Assembly: GCA_946902985.2 (NCBI GenBank)
Contig: OX336393.1
Location: 363,612,779 to 363,676,778 of the forward strand
Source of the DNA: Meconema thalassinum
Lineage: Eukaryota > Arthropoda > Insecta > Orthoptera > Tettigoniidae
Length of the DNA: 64,000 nt
Reading direction: 5' to 3'
Below are positions 42,555-52,719 of this stretch, piece after piece. The notes below the pieces were generated by a model that was given only the letters and a program-made list of their open reading frames with translations, did not search any database and was not told the origin of the DNA. The stretch's first letter is position 1, and every line of letters starts with the position of its first letter. A program made the position numbers and the translations under genes.

Positions 42555-43400
42555 GTGAGAGCCTTCTCTCTCCCTCTTTATTCGTTTAGTCGATTCCGAC
42601 TCTCCGTGACTCCATGTACTAAACTACGCCAATTTCTTCTGTCCTGCACTGCCTCCCGAAGATTTTCCAAGCTGGAATATAGTGCTTCTGTGATGCCATC
42701 CATCCATCTCATTCTTTGCCTCCCTCTTCTCCTTGTGACTTCTATCTTCCCCAGCATTAAGGTCTTCTCTAATGAATTATTTCTTCTCATGATGTGTCCA
42801 AAGTAGCTCAGTTTTTGTTTCAGGATTAAGCCCTCCACGGAACACTCGGTTTTAATTTGCTGTAAAACTGACTTATTTGTTCTCTTCGCAGACCACGGAA
42901 CTCTAAGATCTTTTCTCCAACACCATAATTCGAAAGAATCTATTCTACGGCGTTCAGCTTTTCTTGTGATCCAGGTCTCACATCCGTACATCACAACTGG
43001 AAAAACCATAGCCCTTACTATACGGATCTGTGTTGTTAATATTATGTCTCTACTCCTTAAGATATTGTCCAGATTTGAAGATGACTGTCTACCAAGTAGC
43101 AATCGTCTTTTGATTTCATGGCTGCAGTCACCATCAGCAGAAATCTGTGAGCTAAGACAGTTAAAAACAGAGACTATCTACATTTTTTTCTCCTCCTACA
43201 CGCCATGAATTGACAGTTTTAGTTGTCATAATTTTTGTTTTCTTCACATTCAACATTAGTCCAGCCTTTGAACTTTCCTCTTTCACTTTCTGTAAGAGAT
43301 TTTTTAAATCTTCTTCAGTTTCAGCCATCAGGATTGTATCATCTGCATATCTAAGGTTTTTTATATTTAACCCAGCTATTTTGATTCTCTACAGTGCTAC
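42555..43400 (-). pseudogene. BovB-like RTE retrotransposon, 3' fragment
   Basis: The minus strand encodes the RT palm NLRYADDTILMAETEEDLKN (about 43320-43375), LMLNVKKTKIMTTKTVNSW, then across a frame break ISADGDCSHEIKRRLLLGRQ, then a 174-codon open stretch (43102-42578) with MVFPVVMYGCETW, IDSFELWCWRKDLRVPWSA, FGHIMRRNNSLEKTLMLGKI and RRGRQRMRWMDGITEAL, ending HGVTESRNRLNE. These motifs are hallmarks of the BovB lineage of RTE elements (best known from ruminants and squamates and spread between phyla) rather than of the RTE at 33308. The endonuclease and N-terminal RT are missing and there is a frame break near 43120-43200, so it is a 5'-truncated dead copy. Confidence 0.85.
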
Positions 43401-44081
43401 AACTTTTAACCCTGGCAATACAAACCGGAGGGAAGGTATTTTGTGCCCACCAGTTCCATTTTTTACAGTTTATTCATCGTATTCGTTTTCTACGCTTACT
43501 GTACAGAAAGTTATTGTCTATTTTGAATCCATTTACCTAACCTCACATTTACCTTTTTAAATTTTAATTCTTGTAAAGATATTTAAAAAAACCTTTGGTA
43601 GTTCGAATGCTTCGTGGTAGGGGCAATAGTACAACAAAGTTAACAAAACCACCATAATTTGTTCTGGTTGCAAGAGGTAGGCCCTACACATGCGGAAAAC
43701 AAGTCTGTGCGGATAGTTGATAAGCTGCGGATAATGTTTAGAGTAAATTTGCGGGTAGTTCTTAGAATGTTGAACTGGATTCCTTTTAAATAATTTTAGT
43801 TTTTGCAAAGATCTTTTACGTTTCTTGTTATTTCCCTATTTGGTTTCGCTTGGATTGTCTGAGAATTATAGAGAGGTGAGAGAAGCCAGTCATAGAAATA
43901 CCCTCAATTAGCGTTGACTTATCCCCCCAAAAATCCTTCATACCTGCGCTTGCCTGCGTTACATAGAGCGACAAAACTCTGTCAACATTGTGTTGCGATT
44001 CACACAAAGCCTAGGGGAACGAATTTCTCCTCAAATGTCTAAAAGTGTTGCTTTAATACTTTACGCTTTATCTAATAAATT
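43401..44081. other. No recognised gene; GCGGATA-like motifs at 43690-43770
   Basis: GCGGATAGTTGATAAGCTG and GCGGATAATG motifs at 43710-43745 recur as GCGGATACGGATAAC-like words at 44640-44725, on the far side of the inserted SINE C. Otherwise nothing supportable. Confidence 0.5.
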
Positions 44082-44455
44082 ATAATAATATCGTATGGCC
44101 TCGGGTGCCGGGTGCAAGCTTTTTAATTTGACACCCAGAGGGTAGCTTGCATGTCGAATTTCGTTGTTCCTTGAATCACTATGAAAGTCAAGGAGGTTAG
44201 ATATCTAAGCTCCTTGAACACTATAGCGCTTTCTAGTAGAGAAACGACGAACTTAGTGTTGGCGGAAACTCCCGAGATTAATTTTGCCATTATGAACACG
44301 GTCTACTGAATTCAAATGGGTTCTTTGACATGCCAACATCGTATGACATGCGTGTCGCATTTTTGCCACCTTTCAAAAATCCCTTACCACGGCCAGGAGC
44401 GAACCTGCAATCTTGGGGTTAGTAGACCGACACGCTATCCACTCACCCACCGTGG
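44082..44455 (-). repeat. tRNA-derived SINE, family C, copy 3
   Basis: Close to 13779-14148: GTATGGCCTCGGGTGCCGGG, GCTTGCATGTCGAATTTCG, GGCGGAAACTCCCGAGATTA. The Ser/Leu-like head is at the right. Left tail runs into AATAAATTATAATAATATC. Confidence 0.9.
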
Positions 44456-44639
44456 CAAGTTATCTAATAAATTAAAAAGTAGTATTGTAATGTCAGATGA
44501 GGAACGCCTGAGAAGATCAGAGCGAATGAAGAACTACTGGGCGACTCGGAAAGGAAACTTACTGAAGAAGAGGACCAAGAAATGATTGACTGAAGTGGTC
44601 CAATGAGGCTGTAAAAGCAGAAGAAGAAGAAGAAGAATG

Positions 44640-44755
44640 TCAGCGGATTCAGATAACAAACGTGCGGATACGGATAACAGTCGTGCGGATGCGGGGCGGA
44701 TGCGGGGCGGATGCGGATAACGTTTTGTTTATCCACGCAGGGCTCTAACCATAAG
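44640..44755. repeat. GCGGAT minisatellite and possible hAT-like terminus
   Basis: Follows an (AGA)n tract (44620-44636). Repeated GTGCGGATACGGATAAC and GATGCGGGGCG words, then CAGGGCTCTAACC, which looks like a hAT-type terminal repeat. The partner terminus was not found. Confidence 0.45.
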
Positions 44756-45084
44756 TCCTCTAACCACAGACAGTATTTTAAGTGGGAGTGGTTTATGTTG
44801 TGCGATTGGTCGGAGATCACTGTGTCCACAACCACAAGGGCCGTTCCATGTCTCGCGTCAGTATTCAGGCATGTACCATATCACCAGTTGAATTTGGGAT
44901 GAATTACCATCACCGATGTTTTCTATTTGTCCTGATCAACATGTGTGCAAAGTTTGACCGAGATCGTGGGAATGGTGTTTGTGATGTTCCCGTATTAGAG
45001 CAGCGCTGGTGTATACACGCACTGAGTATCTATCCTGGCTGACCATACACACGCAGCAGCAATCACTCCTCCAGCATATACCAT

Positions 45085-46860
45085 AATTTACTATCATCAT
45101 CATCATCGCAAACACTCGTATCGAGTAGGTTGGCCTTCCAATCCGGAATGTCTCTTAATCGGTGAGTTCGGAGGTGACTATACAGCCCAATGTGAGAGGC
45201 ACACAATTTGCTGCAGTGATGACAGGTGGTACCAGGTGGGGCATCCGTGTTCCTTCCATTTCTCCTAATGAGCTCTCCGTCCTTTCTGCCCTGTCTCTTT
45301 TCTTCTACCGTTCGACCATTTCCATTAAAAAGTATTGCGCCATGATGAACAAGTGATCAAGAGCGATCAAGGGCTAAGGTCTCCCAGTAATTAATATCAA
45401 TGAGACACATTTGCATATTAGCTTTTAGTACGCCTTTGAATTGCATCCACTGACCTCCCACACAGCGTCTACCCTCTGTTAATTCAGAGCAAAACACCAC
45501 TTTGAGAATGCGATTATTGGGCATGTGGATTACGTGAACTGTCCATCTCTGCTGACGTTTTATAATCATGGCTTCAATACTAGTTGTCTGCGCTTCTTCA
45601 AGAATACTGGTGTTTGTACGTCTGTTTTGCCTTGTCACATGAAGAATTCTCCTCAATAATCGCTGGTGATATTGCTCCAGCTGTTTGAGGTGTCGTCTAT
45701 AGCATGTCCAAGATTTAGATCCGTAAAGTAAGGTGGGAACTAACTGAGTTGTACACAAGGATCTTCGTTGCAGCATTGACGCCATGGTTGTGAAAACCTC
45801 TAGACCTTAGTCTTGCAAAGGATGCCCCAGCATGGTTAATATTGTATTGAAATTCAGAATCTATAAGGTGCGTTCAAAAAGTAACGAGCCGGAGGCATAA
45901 TTACAGAAACAAGTACCTGTATGTTAGAAGTATTGGCCCTGGCTGTTGAGGCACTTGTCCCACTGTGACACGAGGTGGTGAATGGCTGTCTCATAAAATT
46001 CCCTGGGCTGCGATGTGAACCAGTTCCACACGTACAGCTGGACGTCGGGGTCCGAGGTGAATCGTTGGCCCCGCAGAGCCCTTTTCAGGGTCTGGACTGT
46101 ATGGAGGATAGCCGAGAACCTCCCATTTCAATTTCTGCAGGAGTACCGCGACTTTGTTGGCCGTATGAGGTCTTGCACTGTCGTGGAGCGACCACGGCGG
46201 CTATGGCGTTCACTGTCACTCGGCGGTCCTGGGTAATGAGTGCATCAACCAGCTGGACGTTGTCATCGGTAATGCAGGGGGGGAGGGGGGGGGTGCCCCA
46301 GACCGGGCATCATCGGTTAACGACACCCGTCCTTCCCTGAAGTGCTTGTGCCACGGCTTGACCCTTGCAAGGGACATGCAGTGTTCGCCGTACACTTGTG
46401 ACATTCGGCGATGAATGTCCATTCCCCCTACTCCTTCCGCTGTCAGAAACGGAACAACACCTATTTGCTCTTCGGCTGACGCCTCCATGTTACTGTTTGC
46501 AATGCGACTAGCAGCGTTGGACGATTGATGCTTGCTGCTGCTCGCTTTGTATCGTCACGTAACGTGCACGTGTGCCCTCTAGCGACGGGCTGTGACCTTC
46601 CACGCTCTGGTCGGAACCACACCTCGTTACACGCGCCACGATTAGCCGATGTAGTCACCGGTTTGCGCATTCCAGCCTCCGGTTCGTTACTGTTTGAACG
46701 CACCTTATATATTTGCACTTGATGACAGGGTGCTGCCAAGCTAAGGGACGGTGTTAACTTCTTGAAGCCTCACTCCATCGATGGTGACATTGATGTTTCC
46801 TTGTCCTTATCCAGGAGCTGGTTGGTAGAGGACCTGGGTTTTACTATACCATAAGCTCTC
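45085..46860 (-). pseudogene. Non-LTR retrotransposon 3' half, split by a mariner
   Basis: On the minus strand the right piece (46708-46860) encodes KTQVLYQPAPG, stop, GNINVTIDGVRLQEVNTVP, stop, LGSTLSSSANI. The left piece (45865-45357) resumes INHAGASFARLRSRGFHNH and then an open stretch with PTLLYGSKSWTCYRRHLKQL, YHQRLLRRILHVTRQNRRTN, EAMIIKRQQRWTVHVIHMP and YWETLALDRS. This is the post-palm region and C-terminus of a LINE family widespread in animals. The 3' non-coding part (45090-45340) ends in (ATC)n at 45090-45106. Internal stops show it is inactive. The mariner entered between SSANI and DSEFQ. Confidence 0.85.
45866..46705 (-). mobile_element. Mariner element, internally deleted
   Basis: Terminal inverted repeats AGGTGCGTTCAAAAAGTAAC and the inverse of GTTACTGTTTGAACGCACCT, with target TA on both sides (45864-45865, 46706-46707). 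Minus strand: an N-terminal HTH_48-like domain from the ATG at 46488 (MEASAEEQIGVVPFLTAEGV, GMDIHRRMSQVYGEHCMS, KHFREGRVSLTDDARSGAPP) and a C-terminal end (about 46080-45915) with ALRGQRFTSDPDV and SQWDKCLNSQGQYF. The part holding the catalytic aspartates is deleted, giving 840 bp instead of the usual ~1.3 kb. Needs transposase from another copy. Confidence 0.9.
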
Positions 46861-47058
46861 TGATCGTAGAGGGAGCTTCTCTGTTGTTTATTATATCGTA
46901 TTTTATTTTAACCTCCCCTGTGAGGGTCCATAAGAAATTGGGGATAAATTACGCTGCCATCAAAGAATTGTAAGAATTAGATTTTTCACAGAAGTTTTCG
47001 CTGAGATCTGATCACGACTTCAGCAACAACGGGAGGTTTATAATCTCGATATACCCTC
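46861..47058. other. No recognised feature
   Basis: Short stretch between the LINE and a SINE; nothing supportable. Confidence 0.5.
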
Positions 47059-47075
47059 ACCAGAACTTTAACTTT

Positions 47076-47492
47076 AATCCCGGGCAAAGTCGTCGATTTT
47101 TAAGAGCATAAAAAATCCCCTAGTATGCCTTCCTTCGGACGGGAAGTTAAGCCGGTGGGCCCATGTCATAGATATATGGCATGAAAAATAACCTCTACTA
47201 ACTACAATTGTGTGAAGCTAATGTTGTTGGTTAGATTTGATTAAAACGTTGTATTAAGTTCCAACGTTCGTCGCCAGGTACCGGTTGCGGTGACATATAC
47301 TAGCCAAGTATACAGCTAGGTGTCATTGTCGGTAGCATTTAGTAGCAACCACTTGGAATTGATCGTCTGCAGTCCTTACCTGAATTACAGATAAAACAAC
47401 TAATACAACCATCACAATTAAAACCAGTTATCAGACAGATTCTACGCACACCCAAAGTACACGGGTAGGCCTACTGAGGAATCAACCAACCA
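47076..47492 (+). repeat. SINE family A, copy 8 (5'-truncated)
   Basis: Lacks the A and B boxes; begins at AATCCCGGGCAAAGTCGTCG. Perfect 17-bp target duplication ACCAGAACTTTAACTTT at 47059-47075 and 47493-47509 shows that the truncation arose at insertion, as expected for LINE-driven target-primed reverse transcription. Confidence 0.95.
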
Positions 47493-47509
47493 ACCAGAAC
47501 TTTAACTTT

Positions 47510-48295
47510 TTGAAGTTTCAAAAATTAAGTACATTCATAAATGTATTGGCTTTCAATTGGGGGAGTAATGTCACACTTTGCAAAATTCCTAGCTTCTGCC
47601 TAATTAGCACTTCTGATAGATGAACCAACTTCACCCCAACATCCATTGATCGGCGAACAAGCCATATATTGGGCTTGTGACCAACTTATTATAATTACTA
47701 AACACCATCAAACGTTAATTACCATTAACCAAATGAAATATATTAATTAATGTGTGCATGTCATTTGCTAATGAGACAACAGCTATCAATAGCAAGGTAG
47801 TGGACTGAAATACATTACCGAAATGATGCTAATGCACTTGTCGGCGAGAAAATCCAGCATTATCAGGTGCGATAAAATCCCTCAATTTACATCGGGAACA
47901 CACAATCACCTCTATACAAGTAGTATTATGGGATGTGGATGTGACAATATGCCGGATGAAATAGGTGCGAGAGTACTAAATAAATACACACTGACCCTGG
48001 TAGTCAGTATACCATTTTGCTACGGTTTACAATGAGCTCGAAATATAATTGAAACTATCGATATGAATAATAAATAATTCTAATGTTATTGGTTTTATCG
48101 TCCTTTTTAGGCTATTTTCATTTATGAACAAGAAGTTCCGTCACGAACTAAAGAGCCTACTTTTCTTAAAATTAAGTTTCATACCAATGATTAATCTACA
48201 GTATATGAACCTATCTAGAATAATGTCGAAATTAAGTTGGTAATATGGAAATGTCTAATTAGTTCGAAATATACCTGGTATAAAGTTGCCTAATA
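47510..48295. other. No recognised feature
   Basis: AT-rich, short frames only. Confidence 0.5.
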
Positions 48296-48299
48296 GACC

Positions 48300-49000
48300 A
48301 TTACAGTTGGCATCCCTGGTGACTGAATATATTCTTAGTTCCATCTCTTAAGGTACAGAATAAAAAAAGTTGGTTGAAGTCCAATGGACGTTACATGCAG
48401 GTAGACATTAGATCTATCAGCACGCGTAAAAGCATGTTGGCAACAATGTCATGCGTGTGCTGGTCAGAAATAGCCTAATCAGGTTTCTATACGTGTGCAT
48501 AGTTTAAAGCTGTCGGCTTGCATACTTCCTGATATATTGGTATTTGGATAAAAGAATAGAGAGAGCAATTATTAACAGTTGGCTGCCCTGGTGGCTCTTA
48601 AAAATACGCTCAGTCATATCTGTTTATGTACACATATTACATACAAAATTTGGTTGATATCCAATTGATAGTGTAGAAGTTATAGGCATTTAAAAATTGG
48701 ACCTATCAGAAGGCTTAAAATTATTTTGGCAACACTGCCATGTATGGCCTCCCAGAAATTAAACTGAAATGGTGTTATCTACATGCGTGCCAATTTTGGA
48801 ATAGCTCCCAAGCATACCTTCCAAGATATCCAATATGGAGCTCAAATTTCTAGTGCGTTTTTTCAGCAGTTGGTAGCACTGACATTATTTTCAAATATGG
48901 ACGCGAGATATTCCGGTATACATCTTTACTCATACTAAATTTGGTTTCGATGTCTACAGACGTTTAGGAGTTTATAGGGGGTCACACACAGCCAGCCTGA
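48300..49000 (+). repeat. Degenerate tandem repeat, ~275-290 bp unit, about 2.5 copies
   Basis: CAGTTGGCATCCCTGGTGAC (48305), CAGTTGGCTGCCCTGGTGGC (48579) and CAGTTGGTAGCACTGAC (48869) mark units. Each also holds a TTGGTTGA(A/T)(G/A)TCCAAT and a (A/T)TGTTGGCAACA-like block. The units have diverged strongly. Confidence 0.65.
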
Positions 49001-49039
49001 CAGAAGGACAGACAGACAGGAGGACAGAAAGACACACAT

Positions 49040-49115
49040 TTTCCCGGATCGATTTCATAAGTCTACTTTTTCCTCATTTTTGCAAAGTAGGCTAAAAATA
49101 GCCTTATGAAATCAC
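49040..49115. repeat. Hairpin at the start of a tandem block
   Basis: GATTTCATAAGTCTACTTT pairs with AAAGTAGGCTA...CTTATGAAATC. Related to the hairpins at 25722 and 27925, which also precede a (GT)-rich stretch and tandem units. Confidence 0.75.
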
Positions 49116-49419
49116 CTTTTGTTCGTGAATGTGAGTGTGTGCGCGTATGTGTTTGTGTGTCCCCCAAATAACATATAACTGGCCGGTGCGAATTCAATGA
49201 AACTCGTTAAGGTCATAGTACTATTTTGTACGATCCCGACCGTGCCCTTCAATCCAACATTGCGGCTGTGCGAATTTTTTCACCGGCATTCTATATCTTC
49301 GAGGCTATTACTGATATCACCCTGAAATTGTGTGCGGTGATAAAGTGCACCACACATCTAGACGTTCACATTATGTGACATTGAAAAACCTGTTAAGTAC
49401 TAAACTTAAATGGCGGCCA

Positions 49420-50235
49420 AGCAAATTTGAAACATTTCAATAGAGTTTTCTCGCGATTTAACCATCCAAGCGCAGTGAAACTTGGTACTGCAAATGTTTA
49501 TACACATTGTAATGCACTGACATCAAATTTAGTTCCATTGTTTACATAACCTCAAGATGGCGGCTGTGCGAAATTTATAAATTACGTTGGTATTTCTTGT
49601 GTCCTAATCATGCGCTCAAAGTCAACGTTTGAATAATGAACCTACGCAATAATCCTCATCTAATAGTACATGACTAGATGGCCTACATATATTAAAATCC
49701 AACATGGTGACCATCCGAAATATTTAGACGGTTCTCAATATCTATTAATCTATGGCAGCAATCAAATTGAAATTTCGTGTAGGCCTATTGATAAAGACTA
49801 TTAACATAAGTTTACCTACGAGACTTTCAATAACCTGGCGGTAACGCGAAATTTATATATTTAAATGGACGTTTCTCGCGATTTAACCATCCGAGCGCAG
49901 TGAAACTTGGTACGGTAAATGCTTGTAGAAACTTTAATCCACTGACATCTAATTTATTTAAATTGTTTTAGTAACCACAAGATGGCGGCTGTGCGTAATT
50001 TTGAAATCTCGTTTCTATTTCTAGTGTCGTAATCATGCGATTGAAGTTTGAATAATAAACCTACACAATAATCTTCATATATAATACATAACTCTATGCC
50101 CTACACATATAAAATCTAACATGGCGACCATCCGAAATATTTAGACTGTCTCAATATGTACGAATCTATTACAGCAATCTAACTGGAATTTTGTATGTTG
50201 ATAGAGGCGATTAATATAAGTAGGATATATGAAAA
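49420..50235 (+). repeat. Tandem duplication, ~424-bp unit, two copies
   Basis: CAGTGAAACTTGGTAC at 49477 and 49902, AGATGGCGGCTGTGCG at 49556 and 49980, ACCATCCGAAATATTTAGAC at 49709 and 50128. Non-coding; the CGAGCGCAGTGAAACTTGG and GCGGCTGTGCG words recall the 294-bp unit. Confidence 0.82.
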
Positions 50236-50269
50236 TAGGCAATTTAGTTCTTCACGGAAGTACTTGTTA

Positions 50270-50450
50270 ACTATGGAGGTCCACCTCTTGGCTGTCACCG
50301 CAGAGAACCGGGTTAAATGTTAAATGGGAACGCGCGGATGTTGTGTTAGGAGGAGGAGTGGAAATGACTTGGCCTCGTTAACTCTTGCTCAGGCAGAAAT
50401 AATACTCGCTAACAGGTTATCAAAGAGATTTCACATACAACCAAGTGCAT
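50270..50450 (+). repeat. SINE family I, diverged fragment
   Basis: CTTGGCTGTCACCGCAGAGA, CCGGGTTAAATGTTAAATGG and AGGAGGAGTGGAAATGACTT match 60365-60520 with an internal deletion. Confidence 0.65.
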
Positions 50451-50639
50451 AGGTGCTGCATGACCCCGATGTCGCAATTCTCCTAAATAGGTCTAAATGA
50501 ACTATAGCATAACGACTTAATTTCTGGTCCTCAGTACAGTCACCAGAAACGCGTTCATCACTAAGATCCGAATTGTATTATTTTCTTTACCATTTAATGA
50601 TCCAATTTCTGGATTTGTAGATGTTACACACTTCCTAGG

Positions 50640-51409
50640 GCTAAGTGGGAGTGAAGAATCAAGGAGAAATAATTTCAACTCTAAGATTTGCTGAAGACAT
50701 CGTCATCTTGGCCGACACGCCTAAGGATTTGAATGAGTTTTTGAGTGACATGAACTCCGTCTTGAGGAAAGAATTGACGATGAAAATTAATAAAATGTAG
50801 AACAAAAATACTGGAATGCAGCCGAAATAAATCAGAAACCTCTATGGACATCAAATTGGCAGGTGAAAAGCTAAAGGAAGTAGGAGACTTTTGTTACTTA
50901 AGAAGCATATAAAAAGTAGGTTGGCTCAGGCAAGGAAAGCATTTCTACAAATAAGGAATCTGTTGACTTCGAATATAGATTTAGGTATTAGGTAGTCATT
51001 TTTGAAAGCCTTTGTCTGGAGCCTGGTGCTGTATGGAGTGAAACTTTGACCGTTGGTGCAGCAGAAAAGAGTTCAATTGAAGCTTTTGAAATGTGGTGTT
51101 TCAGGAGAATGATGAAGATTAGATGGGTCGATAGGGTTACAAACGAAGAGGTATTAAGACGATTGGAAGAGGAGAGATGTTTCTGGCGACTGCTAATGTA
51201 GAGAAGAGTTATGTTGGTAGGACACATATTAAGACACCCAGGAATAGCAAGCTTAGGGTAGACCAAGGTTAGAATATGTTAAACAGATTGCCTTGGGTGT
51301 AGGGTGTGGTAGCTATGTAGAGATGAAACGATCAGCTCAGGACAGGGAGACATGGAAAGCTGCATCAAACCAGTCAAAAGGCTGAGGTCTCAAACAACAA
51401 CAACAACGA
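50640..51409 (+). pseudogene. RTE 3' fragment with native 3' end
   Basis: Starts before the RT active site: ISTLRFAEDIVILADTPKDL (FAED replaces FADD, so motif C is damaged), then LSDMNSVLRKELTMKINK, IKLAGEKLKEVGDFCYL-like, the FEMWCFRRMMKIRWVDRVTN region, and a (CAA)n end at 51394-51409. Several stops and a deletion before the AQARKAFLQ region. Same family as the intact RTE at 33292-36752. Confidence 0.9.
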
Positions 51410-51833
51410 TGTAGTTATATACTGCAATGCAAATAAATAAAGAGAGGTATTTCCTTGTCAGCATTGTAACGTCTTTACTGGGGTTATTGATGATTAACCA
51501 CAACAAGTCCCACGTTTGAACGGCAAGTGTAACGTTTTCGCTATCCCCTCTACTCTGGCTAAGATATATTAAATGAATGGGCGCCAAGGCCTCAAAACCA
51601 AGTTGAAACCTAAATTTATATTTATCAACACCTAGCTTGGGCAGAACACATTTATAACTCTTCACACTCAGACCGTGGTATGATGGGATCATTAACCCAG
51701 ATAACACTTGCATTGGGAGAAAGAATTTGGTTTATATCTAATGCTACCTACTGAAATCAAAGATTGAATTTTATAAAAAGGAATTTAATAGTATAAAACA
51801 AGTTAGTAGCCATTTTAATAATAATAATAACAA
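51410..51833. other. No recognised feature
   Basis: No domain in the overlapping frames; short (AAT)n at 51815-51830. Confidence 0.5.
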
Positions 51834-51956
51834 ATGGAGCTTCAAGATTTAGTATTACCACCAGAAAATAACGTGAAATTGGAGTCGGAAGAATTACTGA
51901 ATTTAAGATTATTACCAAGCTATGAAGTTACTGAAATTGCGATTATAAAAGAATGA
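51834..51956 (+). CDS. Small unassigned ORF, 40 residues
   Basis: ATG to TGA, acidic and leucine-rich (MELQDLVLPPENN ... LESEELLNLRLLPSYE). It starts just after an (AAT)n tract. I do not recognise it; it could be the start of a decayed element gene or chance. Confidence 0.2.
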   Translation: MELQDLVLPPENNVKLESEELLNLRLLPSYEVTEIAIIKE

Positions 51957-52717
51957 AACGAGAGAGATTTTGTAGATATGCGTCACTAGCGCTCACCCTC
52001 AGAAATTGTTTCTCCCACGTACATGTTGTATCAAGAGAGATTGCTGTAGACTCTTGGTCGGCGTCATCTTCTTCGTTTCATGTCGTAGTCGAATGAATAT
52101 TGAAGTTAATTACTGTTAGTGGTGGATCAAAATCCGATATCCACTTCACGGTCTGCCTTTTCACAACAGCTCGTATAATACCCCTGACTAACTGGTCAGT
52201 GGAGTATTTCAGTACAATGTAGTTCGCCATTGAACACAAGAACTAAGTCCGTAGACTAATGCGAAGTATATAATGTTCAAAGTAACGGTCCATCCATAAC
52301 GGAACCAAAGAATTAGTACGTCCACTTCGGACCAAAGTTACAAAAGTAGGAGTCCTTTCTTCACTGCGCGCAATCACTATATGCACTCTCCGAATCCCCT
52401 CTCCTGTGCCGTCTGGCCTGTCCTCCGGTCTCCTCTGATTGGCTGAGCCACCACGCGATACTTCCGGCTATAAAGTTCATTGCACTCCGTACATTTTCCG
52501 TTCCCGTCTAATTCGCCTCTTCTTGAAACAGCTAGTTGTAAATGTTCCTCGGTTGCATCCTCGCTTCTCGACAAGATTATTCCTGTAGACGTAATTTCCG
52601 ATGACTCAACTCTCTCTATAAGCCCTTAACTGAATAAAATCCGAAAACTCCGCAATCAAATAATTTACTGTGATAATGTCGATCGGAATAATCCGCTTGA
52701 TAGTGTTTTCTAATATA
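51957..52717. other. Unassigned GC-richer stretch, possible old promoter-like region
   Basis: 52370-52620 is GC-richer than its surroundings and contains GGCTATAAAGTTCATTGC (TATA-like) and later AATAAAATCC (poly-A-signal-like). Short patches resemble 56960-57200. It could be an LTR-like or promoter remnant, but no partner was confirmed. Confidence 0.25.
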
Positions 52718-52719
52718 TA

